Source: Pseudomonas lini | Lineage (GTDB): Bacteria > Pseudomonadota > Gammaproteobacteria > Pseudomonadales > Pseudomonadaceae | Assembly: GCF_964063345.1 (NCBI RefSeq) | Contig: NZ_OZ061318.1 | Coordinates: forward strand, 5,828,001 to 5,892,000 | Direction of reading: 5' to 3' | Length of the DNA stretch: 64,000 nucleotides | Shown: piece after piece, positions 34,004 to 43,619 of the stretch | Position numbering within the stretch: position 1 is the first letter of the stretch | Layout of the letters: the number at the start of each line of letters is the position of its first letter | Made by a program: the position numbers and the translations under genes | The notes under the pieces: model-generated | Databases searched by the model: none | What the model was told of the DNA's origin: nothing | What the model saw: the letters and a program-made list of their open reading frames with translations, nothing else

Positions 34004-35314
34004 ATGAAGATTACGAATGCGCTAATTCTTTCTACTGGTCTGTCATTCGCCCTTGCCAGCCATGCCGCTGAGACGCTGACCATCGCGACGGTCAACAACG
34101 GTGACATGATCCGAATGCAACGGCTATCCAAGATCTTCGAGCAGCAGCATCCCGACATCAAACTGAACTGGGTCGTGCTCGAAGAGAACGTTCTGCGTCA
34201 GCGTCTGACCACTGACATTGCCACTCAAGGTGGTCAGTTCGACGTGTTGACGATTGGCACCTACGAGACCCCGATGTGGGGTGCCAAGAACTGGCTAGAG
34301 CCGATGAAGGACCTCCCGGCCGGCTACGACGTCGACGATATCTTTCCTGCCGTGCGTCAGGGCCTTTCTGTTAACGATACGCTCTACGCACTGCCGTTCT
34401 ACGGCGAAAGCACCATCACGTACTACCGCACCGACCTGTTCAAGGCTGCAGGGCTGACGATGCCGGGGCAGCCGACCTGGTCGCAACTGGGCGAGTTCGC
34501 TGCCAAGCTCAATGATCCTTCGAAGGATCAATATGGCATGTGCTTGCGTGGCAAAGCTGGCTGGGGCGAAAACATGGCCTTGCTTACCACGATGGCCAAC
34601 GCCTTCGGGGCGCGCTGGTTCGATGAGAAATGGCAGCCTGAACTCAATGGTCCTGAGTGGAAGGCAGCAGCGACGTTTTATGTTGATACCCTGAAGAAAT
34701 ATGGCCCTCCCGGAGTATCCAGTAACGGGTTCAACGAAACACTGGCCCTTTTCAACAGTGGAAAATGCGCGATTTGGGTTGATGCAAGCGTGGCTGGATC
34801 TTTCACCACCGATAAGGAGCAGAGCCGGGTGGTGGACAGCGTAGGTTTCGCTCCTGCGCCTATTGAGGTTACCGACAAGGGGTCCTCGTGGTTGTACGCC
34901 TGGTCATTGGCAATTCCTGCCACCTCCAAGCACAAAGAGGCCGCCAAATCGTTCGTCACCTGGGCCACCTCCAAAGAGTACATCCAGCTAGTTACCGATA
35001 AGGATGGCATCACGAACGTGCCACCCGGTACACGCATCTCGACCTACAGTGACGCTTACCTCAAGGCCGCGCCGTTTGCTCAGGTAACGTTGCAAATGAT
35101 GAAGCACGCTGACCCGTCGCAGCCTTCAGCCAAACCTGTTCCGTACGTGGGCATTCAATACGTGGTGATCCCCGAGTTTCAGTCGATCGGTACATCGGTA
35201 GGCAAGCTTTTCTCCGCAGCGTTGACAGGACAAATGTCGGTTGAGCAAGCGCTGGCTTCTGCCCAGTCCACAACCGAGCGCGAGATGAAGCGTGCGGGCT
35301 ATCCCAAAAAATAA
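34004..35314 (+). CDS. mtlE: Polyol ABC transporter substrate-binding protein
   Basis: This 436-residue periplasmic binding protein has a signal peptide MKITNALILSTGLSFALA with cleavage near SHAAE. The bulk matches family 1 sugar-binding proteins (DVLTIGTYETPMWGAKNW, LYALPFYGESTITYYRTDLF, AIWVDASVAG). Together with the two permeases and MtlK it would import mannitol or sorbitol. I chose the ATG at 34004 with GGAGAG upstream over a GTG at 33992. It is followed by a GC-rich hairpin, often seen after the binding-protein gene. Confidence 0.88.
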   Translation: MKITNALILSTGLSFALASHAAETLTIATVNNGDMIRMQRLSKIFEQQHPDIKLNWVVLEENVLRQRLTTDIATQGGQFDVLTIGTYETPMWGAKNWLEPMKDLPAGYDVDDIFPAVRQGLSVNDTLYALPFYGESTITYYRTDLFKAAGLTMPGQPTWSQLGEFAAKLNDPSKDQYGMCLRGKAGWGENMALLTTMANAFGARWFDEKWQPELNGPEWKAAATFYVDTLKKYGPPGVSSNGFNETLALFNSGKCAIWVDASVAGSFTTDKEQSRVVDSVGFAPAPIEVTDKGSSWLYAWSLAIPATSKHKEAAKSFVTWATSKEYIQLVTDKDGITNVPPGTRISTYSDAYLKAAPFAQVTLQMMKHADPSQPSAKPVPYVGIQYVVIPEFQSIGTSVGKLFSAALTGQMSVEQALASAQSTTEREMKRAGYPKK

Positions 35315-35328
35315 ATAGCCCCTTACCT

Positions 35329-35349
35329 CCGCCGGCTTAGCGCCGGCGG
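35329..35349 (+). promoter_or_regulatory. Stem-loop after the binding-protein gene
   Basis: CCGCCGGC / GCCGGCGG forms an 8-base stem with a 5-base loop, 15 bases after the mtlE stop. It has no T-run, so it is more likely an mRNA-stabilising or partial attenuating hairpin that keeps mtlE expression higher than that of the permeases. Confidence 0.65.
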
Positions 35350-35373
35350 TCACAGCCGCACAGGTAAATAATC

Positions 35374-36300
35374 ATGAACACGTCCATTATTCGAGCCCAG
35401 CTTGCGGCCTCGGCGCCATCACGCGCACGCCGTTTGATCAATCCAGGATGGTTTCTGGTGTCGCCATCGGTTGCACTTTTGTTGCTCTGGATGATCGTGC
35501 CGCTGGCCATGACCGTTTATTTTTCGGTGATCCGGTACAACCTGCTCAATCCAGGGGAAAACGAGTTCGTTGGCCTGGAGAACTTTGCCTATTTCGTGAC
35601 AGATTCGGGTTTTCTTCCCGGAGCGCTTAACACGTTGATATTGGTGGGCAGCGTGCTGCTGATCAGCGTGATTTTTGGTGTCTTGATTGCAGCCTTGCTT
35701 GAGGCAAGCGAGTTCTTTGGACGCGGCATAGTCAGGGTGCTGCTCATTTCGCCGTTTTTTATCATGCCGACCGTGGGTTCGCTGATCTTCAAGAACCTGA
35801 TCTTCCACCCTGTCTCCGGGATCCTCGCGGCGGTATGGAAGTTCTTCGGGGCACAGCCCGTCGATTGGCTAGCTCATTACCCACTCTTCTCGATCATCGT
35901 CATCGTTTCCTGGCAGTGGCTGCCTTTTGCGATCTTGTTGCTGATGACAGCCATGCAGTCGCTCGATCAAGAGCAGAAAGAGGCCGCTCGATTGGATGGG
36001 GCGGGTGCCCTGGCCATCTTCTGGCATTTGACCCTGCCACATTTGGCCAGGCCCATCGCGGTGGTGGTGATGATCGAGACGATTTTCCTGCTGTCGGTAT
36101 TTGCAGAAATCTTCACCACGACAAATGGCGGACCTGGGTTCGCTTCGACCAACCTCGCCTATCTGATCTACAACCAGGCACTGGTGCAGTTCGATGTGGG
36201 CATGGCCTCGGCCGGTGGTCTGATTGCGGTGGTGATCGCCAACATCGCGGCGATTGTGCTGGTGCGCATGATTGGCAAGAACCTGACCGACAAAGCCTGA
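35374..36300 (+). CDS. mtlF: Polyol ABC transporter permease, first subunit
   Basis: The 308-residue integral membrane protein has about six membrane helices and the permease loop EAARLDGAGALAIFWHLTLPHLA, which is the EAA motif that contacts the ATPase. It belongs to the MalF-type sugar permeases. It lies between the binding protein and MtlG with short gaps in the mtl operon. Confidence 0.88.
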   Translation: MNTSIIRAQLAASAPSRARRLINPGWFLVSPSVALLLLWMIVPLAMTVYFSVIRYNLLNPGENEFVGLENFAYFVTDSGFLPGALNTLILVGSVLLISVIFGVLIAALLEASEFFGRGIVRVLLISPFFIMPTVGSLIFKNLIFHPVSGILAAVWKFFGAQPVDWLAHYPLFSIIVIVSWQWLPFAILLLMTAMQSLDQEQKEAARLDGAGALAIFWHLTLPHLARPIAVVVMIETIFLLSVFAEIFTTTNGGPGFASTNLAYLIYNQALVQFDVGMASAGGLIAVVIANIAAIVLVRMIGKNLTDKA

Positions 36301-36310
36301 GGACAACGCC

Positions 36311-37144
36311 ATGATGACGCTTAAACAATCCCGGTCTCTGCAAAGCGTACTGCTCGGCACCTTGGCCTGGGTCACCGCTTTGCTGTTGTTCTTTCCGATC
36401 TTTTGGATGGTGCTTACCAGTTTCAAGACCGAGATCGACGCCTTCGCTACGCCGCCACAGTTCATCTTCATGCCTACGCTGGAGAATTACTTGCACATCC
36501 AGGAGCGCAGTGACTACTTCCACTTCGCGTGGAACTCGGTGCTGATTTCCTTCTCCGCTACAGCGTTGTGCATGCTGATCGCGGTGCCGGCGGCCTACTC
36601 GATGGCGTTCTATGAGACCAAGCGCACTAAGCAGACGCTGCTTTGGATGCTATCGACCAAGATGCTTCCTCCAGTTGGGGTGCTCATGCCTATCTACCTT
36701 CTGGCGAAGGGGGCGGGGTTGCTGGACACCCGGATCGCGCTGATCGTGATCTACACCCTGATCAACCTGCCCATCGTGGTATGGATGATTTACACGTACT
36801 TCAAAGACATCCCCCGGGAGATTCTGGAGGCGGCCAGGCTGGACGGCGCGACCCTGGGGCAGGAGATGCTGCGCGTGCTGCTGCCCATCAGCAAGGGTGG
36901 GCTGGCGTCGACCATGCTGCTGTCGATGATCCTGTGCTGGAACGAGGCCTTCTGGTCGCTCAACCTGACGAGCTCCAGCGCCGCACCTCTGACCGCGCTG
37001 ATCGCTTCCTACTCGAGCCCTGAGGGTCTGTTCTGGGCGAAGCTTTCCGCGGTTTCCACATTGGCCTGCGCACCTATCTTGATCTTCGGCTGGATCAGTC
37101 AGAAGCAATTGGTTCGTGGGCTGTCCTTTGGCGCCGTCAAATGA
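36311..37144 (+). CDS. mtlG: Polyol ABC transporter permease, second subunit
   Basis: This 277-residue MalG-type permease has six membrane helices and the EAA loop EAARLDGATLGQEMLRVLLP. It begins 10 bases after mtlF behind a GAGGA. It forms the channel with MtlF and is energised by MtlK. Confidence 0.88.
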   Translation: MMTLKQSRSLQSVLLGTLAWVTALLLFFPIFWMVLTSFKTEIDAFATPPQFIFMPTLENYLHIQERSDYFHFAWNSVLISFSATALCMLIAVPAAYSMAFYETKRTKQTLLWMLSTKMLPPVGVLMPIYLLAKGAGLLDTRIALIVIYTLINLPIVVWMIYTYFKDIPREILEAARLDGATLGQEMLRVLLPISKGGLASTMLLSMILCWNEAFWSLNLTSSSAAPLTALIASYSSPEGLFWAKLSAVSTLACAPILIFGWISQKQLVRGLSFGAVK

Positions 37145-37201
37145 CGACGTCGAGCATTCAATGATTTCGCGAAGGCTCCAATTTCATACAGGACTTTACG
37201 C

Positions 37202-38299
37202 ATGGCCACTTTGAAAATAGAAAATCTCAAGAAAGGTTTCGAGGGACTGTCCATCATCAAGGGCATCGATCTCGAGGTTAAGGACAAGGAATTTGTGGTG
37301 TTCGTAGGGCCGTCGGGGTGTGGCAAGTCGACCCTGTTGCGCCTGATTGCAGGTTTGGAAGACGTCACGAGCGGCACGATCGAGCTCGACGGCCGAGACA
37401 TCACTGAGGTGACTCCTGCCAAACGAGACCTGGCCATGGTATTCCAGACCTATGCTCTGTATCCGCACATGACGGTACGCAAGAATTTGTCATTTGCCTT
37501 GGATCTGGCCGGTGAGAAGAAGCCGGATGTGGAAAGGAAGGTCGCCGAGGCCGCAAGGATTCTCGAACTTGGTTCTCTGCTCGACCGCAAGCCTAAGCAG
37601 TTGTCAGGTGGTCAGCGCCAACGAGTCGCTATTGGGCGTGCGATTGTCCGAAACCCGAAAATTTTCCTTTTCGATGAGCCACTGTCGAACCTTGATGCTG
37701 CGCTGCGTGTACAGACGCGCTTGGAGCTGTCCCGACTGCATAAGGAGCTGCAGGCGACCATGATCTACGTGACCCATGACCAGGTCGAAGCCATGACGCT
37801 CGCCACCAAGGTCGTTGTGCTTAACGCTGGGCGGATCGAGCAGATTGGTTCGCCGCTCGAGCTCTACCATCACCCTGCCAACCTGTTCGTTGCCGGCTTC
37901 CTTGGGACACCAAAAATGGGATTCTTGCAGGCGACTGTGCATGCCGTGCATGCATCGGGGGTGGAGGTTAGATTCGCCTCTGGAACCACTTTGCTCATTC
38001 CACGCGACAGCAGTGCGTTGTCGGTTGGGCAATCCGTGACGATCGGGATACGGCCGGAGCATTTGACCCTGGGCGCTGAAGGCCAAGTGCCGGTCACGAC
38101 GGATGTCACCGAGCGCCTGGGCAGCGATACCTTCTGCCACGTGAATGTCGATTCAGGAGAAAGCCTGACGGTACGTGTCCAGGGGGATTGCGAAGTGCCG
38201 TACGCCGCCCGGCGTTATCTCACCCTCGATGTCGCTCATTGCCATCTATTTGATGAGAGCGGTCTTTCGGTAAGCCCTGCGGCATCACGCGCGGCCTGA
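37202..38299 (+). CDS. mtlK: Polyol ABC transporter ATPase
   Basis: This 365-residue ATPase has Walker [10 protein letters not shown] at 36-44, signature LSGGQ at 134-138 and FDEP at 157-160. A C-terminal MalK-type regulatory domain (TOBE-like, residues 240-360) follows. Its length and the RQRVAIGRA segment are typical of sugar import ATPases. It starts 57 bases after mtlG. Confidence 0.9.
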   Translation: MATLKIENLKKGFEGLSIIKGIDLEVKDKEFVVFVGPSGCGKSTLLRLIAGLEDVTSGTIELDGRDITEVTPAKRDLAMVFQTYALYPHMTVRKNLSFALDLAGEKKPDVERKVAEAARILELGSLLDRKPKQLSGGQRQRVAIGRAIVRNPKIFLFDEPLSNLDAALRVQTRLELSRLHKELQATMIYVTHDQVEAMTLATKVVVLNAGRIEQIGSPLELYHHPANLFVAGFLGTPKMGFLQATVHAVHASGVEVRFASGTTLLIPRDSSALSVGQSVTIGIRPEHLTLGAEGQVPVTTDVTERLGSDTFCHVNVDSGESLTVRVQGDCEVPYAARRYLTLDVAHCHLFDESGLSVSPAASRAA

Positions 38300-38309
38300 C
38301 TTCCATCAC

Positions 38310-38333
38310 GCGCGCTCTTTCGATGAAGCGCGC
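38310..38333 (+). promoter_or_regulatory. Hairpin between mtlK and the dehydrogenase gene
   Basis: GCGCGCT / AGCGCGC forms a 7-base stem with a 10-base loop, 23 bases before the next start codon. There is no T-run, so it is probably a processing or attenuating structure rather than a full terminator. Confidence 0.5.
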
Positions 38334-38356
38334 CACGAACCACAAAGGTAGATTCA

Positions 38357-39130
38357 ATGAAACGTCTCGAAGGTAAAAGCGCTTTGATCACTGGTTCCGC
38401 GCGCGGTATTGGACGCTCGTTTGCCCAGGCCTATATCGGTGAAGGCGCTACGGTCGCTATCGCCGACATCAATTTGGAAAGAGCTCAAGCGACGGCCTCC
38501 GAGCTTGGGCCGCAAGCTTACGCGGTGGAGATGGACGTTACCCGCCAGGCGTCCATTGATGCAGCGATCGCGGAGGTCGTTGCCCACGCAGGAAAGCTGG
38601 ACATCCTTGTGAACAATGCGGCGTTGTTCGATCTTGCACCGATCACCGAGATCACTCGGGAAAGCTACGACAAGCTTTTTGCAATCAATGTCAGCGGGAC
38701 GCTGTTCACGCTTCAGGCAGCGGCGAAGCAGATGATCAGTCAGGGGCATGGCGGTAAGATCATCAACATGGCCAGCCAGGCGGGTCGCCGCGGTGAGGCG
38801 TTGGTAGGCGTCTACTGCGCCACCAAGGCGGCCGTCATCAGCCTTACACAGTCTGCTGGCCTTAACCTCATCAAGCACAAAATCAATGTCAATGCGATTG
38901 CCCCGGGGGTTGTCGATGGCGAACACTGGGACGGTGTCGACGCGCTCTTTGCCAAACACGAGAACCGACCCCTGGGTGAGAAGAAGCGGCTCGTCGGCCT
39001 TGAGGTTCCGTATGGAAGAATGGGGACAGCAGAGGATCTGGTAGGAATGGCAATTTTCCTGGCGGGCTCGGAGAGCGATTACATCGTTGCACAAACGTAC
39101 AACGTTGATGGCGGGAACTGGATGAGCTGA
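38357..39130 (+). CDS. Sorbitol-type SDR dehydrogenase
   Basis: This 257-residue dehydrogenase has TGSARGIG near residues 12-19, NNAA at 86-89, Ser140, Tyr153 and Lys157 in YCATK. The C-terminal part (VVDGEHWDGVDALFAKHENR) closely resembles the SmoS/PolS sorbitol dehydrogenase group, which makes fructose from sorbitol with NAD. It would feed the fructokinase encoded nearby. A mannitol dehydrogenase (mtlD) was not found in this locus, so this enzyme is the only local polyol oxidiser. It ends the operon. Confidence 0.85.
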   Translation: MKRLEGKSALITGSARGIGRSFAQAYIGEGATVAIADINLERAQATASELGPQAYAVEMDVTRQASIDAAIAEVVAHAGKLDILVNNAALFDLAPITEITRESYDKLFAINVSGTLFTLQAAAKQMISQGHGGKIINMASQAGRRGEALVGVYCATKAAVISLTQSAGLNLIKHKINVNAIAPGVVDGEHWDGVDALFAKHENRPLGEKKRLVGLEVPYGRMGTAEDLVGMAIFLAGSESDYIVAQTYNVDGGNWMS

Positions 39131-39318
39131 GTGCAGGAGGGGGGGCGGGTGACAGGAGAGCGGCACATTTTCCGATCACCCGGCGGTTAGATTCAGCTTC
39201 CTCGCGATCACGCTGCCCGACTCATGAGAGCCTGGCAGTTTGATCCACCGGCCGATTGTTGAGGTGGGAGCTAGCAGCAAGGTTTCTTGCTTATCTACGC
39301 GGCCACCAGAACTCTGCA

Positions 39319-40035
39319 CTACAGGCCGAGGAGGCGGCGCAGTTCCGGTGCGGTCAGATGGGCGCGGAAACCCGGCCTGCCCGGCTGGAACGAGGCGGAG
39401 GCAGCCAGGTTGCCCACGACGACTGGGTCGCAACCAGCATCGCGTACCAGGTCGGCGGCGACCCGCAAGGCCTCGGCGTCATCTCCTGCGACGGGCATGC
39501 CAATGCGCCCGCCCGCTCGTGAGGCAGACATTGCCACCACGGTGGCATCGACGGCACTGAATGCGCGCACCAGTCGCGCGCCGATCATGTACTTCGCGAC
39601 GGTTTCAGCAACGCCCAGGTTGTGCGCTTCGCGGTATACATCGCTGCTGCTTGTGCCCCAAGGATTGGTGGAGTCCAGAACGATCTTGCCGCGGTAGGCA
39701 CTGTGCAGGTCTCGCCCGACCTGGGGTAGCGCTTCAAACGGAATAGCCAACAGAAGCACGGTGCCGAATTCCGCTGCCGCCATCGGCAGGCCGACCGAAG
39801 CGCGTGGCCCTAACGCCTCAACCATGTCTTGCAATTGCTCTGGATGGCGGGAAGAGAACATGACCTCATGTCCAGCCTCGACCCACAGCCGACCTACCGT
39901 GCCGCCCAGCGATCCGCTACCGATCACGCCGATGCGGGTTGGCGCGACCGCAAAGGCGCGACTCGCGGGGATGAGCCAAGGCAGAGCGGCCAATACGCCA
40001 AGGGATTTCACTATGGAGCGGCGGGTAGACTTCAT
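39319..40035 (-). CDS. Tat-exported NADP/F420-reductase-like Rossmann protein
   Basis: This 238-residue protein starts with a twin-arginine signal (TRRSIVKSLGVLAALPW) and then has the nucleotide-binding loop RIGVIGSGSLGGTVG, with SSRHPEQ after it. The rest matches NADPH-dependent F420 reductase-like proteins. A Tat signal suggests that it is folded, perhaps with its cofactor, before export. It overlaps the exchanger gene by four bases in a four-gene operon. Confidence 0.8.
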   Translation of the reverse strand: MKSTRRSIVKSLGVLAALPWLIPASRAFAVAPTRIGVIGSGSLGGTVGRLWVEAGHEVMFSSRHPEQLQDMVEALGPRASVGLPMAAAEFGTVLLLAIPFEALPQVGRDLHSAYRGKIVLDSTNPWGTSSSDVYREAHNLGVAETVAKYMIGARLVRAFSAVDATVVAMSASRAGGRIGMPVAGDDAEALRVAADLVRDAGCDPVVVGNLAASASFQPGRPGFRAHLTAPELRRLLGL

Positions 40036-41351
40036 GTCCTGTCCTCAATCAATGATGGTGAGACCGTAGAATCGCGCTGTTCCTGCTTCAGGTGGGTTCG
40101 TCCCAACCAGACACTCAAGCCCAGCCAGATAGCTGAGAGGGGGACCGAGATCATGGGAATCTGCGCCAGGGTCAGGCCAAGGCCCATCAGGCTTGCGTAT
40201 CCCCAGCTGGCGATTTGGTCACCGCCACGATAAACGACCGTGTCGATGAAGTTCTTGGCTTTGTAGCGATCTTCACGTGTGCTGGAGGTAAACAGGATTT
40301 CCCTGGCGGGTCTGGCCAGTGCGAAGTTCGCTACCCGGCGGGCGACCTGCGCGGCCACGATGACTGCGACGCTAGGGCTGGCGGCCAAGGCAGCGAAGCC
40401 GAACAGGCTGACCAGCGGCAGGACACACAGCGTTGCCACGATGCCCGCGGTGGCGATCATCCTGCCGGTGATGAACAGCTGGAATACCAGTGTGATCGCA
40501 TTGACGATCAAGTCGATATTGGCAAAGAACGCCGTGCGGGCCGCACGATCAGGGAACGAGGTCTCGGCGATGCTGGCCTGCTGAAAATACAAGAAAGTCG
40601 ATGTAACCGAGTACAGCAGAATGAATAGTGCCAACCCGACCAAGTAGGGCGAGCGCAGCGTGTGGACCATGCCGGTAAAGATGCCGCCACCCAAGGGTCG
40701 GTCAGGGTTTTCCTTGGGCGTGGTGTGGCTGAGCATCGGAGCAAGGCGAGATAAACGGCGTGATGCAAGTACCGCCACTTCCAGAAACAGGATGGCAATC
40801 ACCATCAGCCAGGAGCGGTCCAACTGTTGGATCAGGCTGGAAGTGATAGCCGAGCCCAAGAGGCCGCCAATCGTTGCTCCTGCCGCGAGTAGCCCGAACA
40901 GCCGTTTGCCCTGCTCGCTGTCGAAGATATCCACCATGAACGACCAGAACACCGAGACGACGAACAGGTTGAACACCGAGACCCAGATGAAAAAGGCACG
41001 TCCCAGCCACACCTGCCACTGTGGATCGGTGAGATGCAGCAGCAGTGCAAACAACATCAGGTTGGCAGCGAAGAAACGATAGGCCACGACGATGAACTGC
41101 TTACGTGGCAGTTTGCGCACGGCCAGCGCGAACAACGGGCTGGCTACCAGCATCGCCAACAACGTACCAGTGAATAACCAGGGCAAGTTCTGGACCCCGC
41201 CGGCCACACCGAGCTCGTCGCGGATCGGTCGCAACAGGTAATACGCCAGAAATAGCGCGATGACGTAGAGCATCGACCACAGGACTGCGGGTGCTTCTTC
41301 GGGGCGCACGTTTGCCTGACGTAGCCACAACAGCGAGACGGGAGACTGCAC
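40032..41351 (-). CDS. NTP/NDP exchange (Tlc)-family or MFS transporter
   Basis: This 439-residue protein has about 12 membrane helices. The early region YVIALFLAYYLLRPIRDELG is the signature of Tlc-type nucleotide exchangers found in chlamydiae and plastids, with free-living relatives. The substrate is unproven. It shares ATGA with the gene after it and is separated by 3 bases from the hydrolase gene before it, so the genes are cotranscribed. Confidence 0.8.
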   Translation of the reverse strand: MQSPVSLLWLRQANVRPEEAPAVLWSMLYVIALFLAYYLLRPIRDELGVAGGVQNLPWLFTGTLLAMLVASPLFALAVRKLPRKQFIVVAYRFFAANLMLFALLLHLTDPQWQVWLGRAFFIWVSVFNLFVVSVFWSFMVDIFDSEQGKRLFGLLAAGATIGGLLGSAITSSLIQQLDRSWLMVIAILFLEVAVLASRRLSRLAPMLSHTTPKENPDRPLGGGIFTGMVHTLRSPYLVGLALFILLYSVTSTFLYFQQASIAETSFPDRAARTAFFANIDLIVNAITLVFQLFITGRMIATAGIVATLCVLPLVSLFGFAALAASPSVAVIVAAQVARRVANFALARPAREILFTSSTREDRYKAKNFIDTVVYRGGDQIASWGYASLMGLGLTLAQIPMISVPLSAIWLGLSVWLGRTHLKQEQRDSTVSPSLIEDRT

Positions 41352-41354
41352 GAC

Positions 41355-42518
41355 TTACTCCTTCCTGGCTCCAGTTGCGACCTGAGGCGGAGTCTTCGCT
41401 GCGTCGTCTTCCCACCATGCCGTGAACGACTGCGCACGGCCGTCAAGGTAGACCGTGCGGCCGATTTCGGGCGTCCACAGCGCGAAGGTTTGCCCCTGAC
41501 TGGCGACTTGCATGCGCTTGAACGGATCATCCCAATCGTGAGGGGCGATGGAGAAGCGGCCCACATGCGTCTGCATCAGCACTCGGGCGTGCAGGTCCTT
41601 GGCTGCCTGCGCGGCCTGTTCCGGATTCATGTGGACATTCGCCCAGCGCGGATCGTACTGACCTGCATCAATGGCGACATAGTCGAACGGACCCAGCCGC
41701 TGGCCGATCTCGGCAAAGTGCGGGCCATAACCCGAGTCGCCACTGAAAAACAACCGCTGCTCAGGAGACACAAGTGCAAAGCCGACCCACAGCGACTGAT
41801 CGCGGGTAAAGGTGCGTCCAGAGTAGTGTCGAGCTGTGGTGACGTGGACTCTGACGTTCGGTGTCAGCGCGATGACTTCGTTCCAGTCGGCTTCGCGTAC
41901 GACTCCAATGTCGTAGCCCCAGCGCTCGAAATGCGCGCCTACACCCAACCCCACGATAACCTTTCTGACTTTGGTCTGAAGCGCCTGAACGGTTGGATAG
42001 TCCAAGTGATCGTAATGATCGTGGCTGATCAACAAAGCGTCGATCTCGGGTATGTCATCGGCCGTGTAGAGGCTGGTGCCCTCGAATGCCTTGTTCACTC
42101 CGGGGATCGGCGCGGCGTAAGTGCTGAACACCGGATCGATCAGGATGCGTTGTCCGCCCAGTTGCACGAAGTAGGAGGAATGGCCCAGCCAAACGACTAT
42201 ATCCTGTGTAGGGTCGAGTGCTTTGAGGTCGGTCTTGACGGCGGGAATCGGGCTTGGCGGTCGAGGCTGTCCCTCTTGCCCGAAAAGGGTCTGCATCCAC
42301 ATCGATATCTCGGATTGGTCCGTGGTCTTCATGGGCGTGTCGATCTGGTTGCGGAACACTCCGTCGGCATGATTGGGCGAATGTTCGATGCGCGTCAGCC
42401 GCTCGCCGCTGGGCAGGTCGCCGAAGACCGGCTGCTGTAAATAGGCGAAGGCGCCAACGATGCCTAGCAGAGCGATACCGACAACGGCCATGAGAAGACG
42501 ACCCCAGAATAATTTCAT
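41355..42518 (-). CDS. Membrane-anchored metallo-beta-lactamase-fold hydrolase
   Basis: The 387-residue protein has one N-terminal membrane helix (residues 8-26) and then an MBL domain with SHDHYDHLD at 165-173, HYSGRTF and SGDSGYG further along. This resembles the NAPE-PLD/UlaG-like branch that acts on phospholipid or lactone-type esters. I used the ATG at 42518; a longer frame to 42692 runs over the neighbouring gene end and lacks family-like sequence. The substrate is unknown. Confidence 0.82.
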   Translation of the reverse strand: MKLFWGRLLMAVVGIALLGIVGAFAYLQQPVFGDLPSGERLTRIEHSPNHADGVFRNQIDTPMKTTDQSEISMWMQTLFGQEGQPRPPSPIPAVKTDLKALDPTQDIVVWLGHSSYFVQLGGQRILIDPVFSTYAAPIPGVNKAFEGTSLYTADDIPEIDALLISHDHYDHLDYPTVQALQTKVRKVIVGLGVGAHFERWGYDIGVVREADWNEVIALTPNVRVHVTTARHYSGRTFTRDQSLWVGFALVSPEQRLFFSGDSGYGPHFAEIGQRLGPFDYVAIDAGQYDPRWANVHMNPEQAAQAAKDLHARVLMQTHVGRFSIAPHDWDDPFKRMQVASQGQTFALWTPEIGRTVYLDGRAQSFTAWWEDDAAKTPPQVATGARKE

Positions 42519-42540
42519 GCAGTAGTTACCGTGGAGGTGG

Positions 42541-43431
42541 TCACGACAGGTTCGTGCCGCTGGCGCGCGTGAGTTCAGCCAGCAGCAAGTCTTGGAATCG
42601 GGAGTCTTGGACCGCGGAATGCGGCTGTTCGCGTCGCTGATGGTGCCAATAGCCGCCGCTGGTGAGTGCCTCAGGGTCATTGCTGGTGGCAAGCCATTCC
42701 TGGGTCAGGTGTCCCAGGCGCAGGTCGTCAGGTGCGTTGGGACCTCCCATCTTCGTTGGGACCCAGCCCGGATCGACCGCATTACTGAGGACGTCGGGGT
42801 ACAACCGCGCAACGGCTGCTGCGAGTGCGGTTACAAAGAGTTTGCTGTCCGAATAGCTGCCTGTGGGGGTGCTGCCCGACCAGTCCAATCCCGTCAGGCT
42901 GGCTCGTCCGCCCCTATGCATGCTGCTGCTCAGGTAGATCAGACGCTTGGGGCGCTGAATCAGGGCCGTGAGCATATAGGGGGCGACGACGTTGACGACT
43001 AGCAGTTGCGCCCCGCTGAGGATGCCAGCGTTGTGAACAATGGCATCCATCGCGCCGATGGCATTGACCTGACGGGCAAGGTCGCGAACCTGTTCAAGAT
43101 CGCCCAAGTCGCCGACTGTCGCGATGGCGCCCTGGTCCACCAGTTCTTGCACGGCAGACAACCGGGCAGGGGAGCGCACATGCACGACAACCTCGTGGCC
43201 TTGGGCAAGCAGGGTTTTGGCGGTGGCATGGCCCAGTCCATCGGCCGAGCCGGTAATGAATACGCGGGCTTTGCCGCTTGCATTGTTGTCCCGTTGTGCG
43301 TTGGACGCGGGAGCCTCCCTTCGGGAATTGGTTGGGGCCTCTGCCCAGGATGCCGTTGCTTCCAGAAGTGAGCCTGCGATCAACGCCGAACCCAGTCCGG
43401 CGCCTCTGATGAGAAAGTCTCTACGATCCAT
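42541..43431 (-). CDS. Tat-exported SDR-family oxidoreductase
   Basis: This 296-residue protein has a twin-arginine signal (RRDFLIRGAGLGSALIAG) followed by an SDR domain with TGSADGLG and the catalytic YSDSK. Like the first gene of the operon it is an exported nucleotide-binding oxidoreductase. It heads the four-gene operon and is divergent from a LysR regulator. Confidence 0.85.
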   Translation of the reverse strand: MDRRDFLIRGAGLGSALIAGSLLEATASWAEAPTNSRREAPASNAQRDNNASGKARVFITGSADGLGHATAKTLLAQGHEVVVHVRSPARLSAVQELVDQGAIATVGDLGDLEQVRDLARQVNAIGAMDAIVHNAGILSGAQLLVVNVVAPYMLTALIQRPKRLIYLSSSMHRGGRASLTGLDWSGSTPTGSYSDSKLFVTALAAAVARLYPDVLSNAVDPGWVPTKMGGPNAPDDLRLGHLTQEWLATSNDPEALTSGGYWHHQRREQPHSAVQDSRFQDLLLAELTRASGTNLS

Positions 43432-43619
43432 GCACGTCCCCTCGGGTCACTTCGCGCCTCTCGTCCCAAGCGCCATGGCGATCGCTCGCGCTGAATACAA
43501 CGAAGGGTTGGTTAAAAAGAGGTTGTTAATGTAACCGGCCCCCTTCGACGCCACTAGCTAATCAGTCCTTAAAGGGGCTATAAGGCCTGCTAATTAATGA
43601 TTTATGAGAGACTTGGGCG

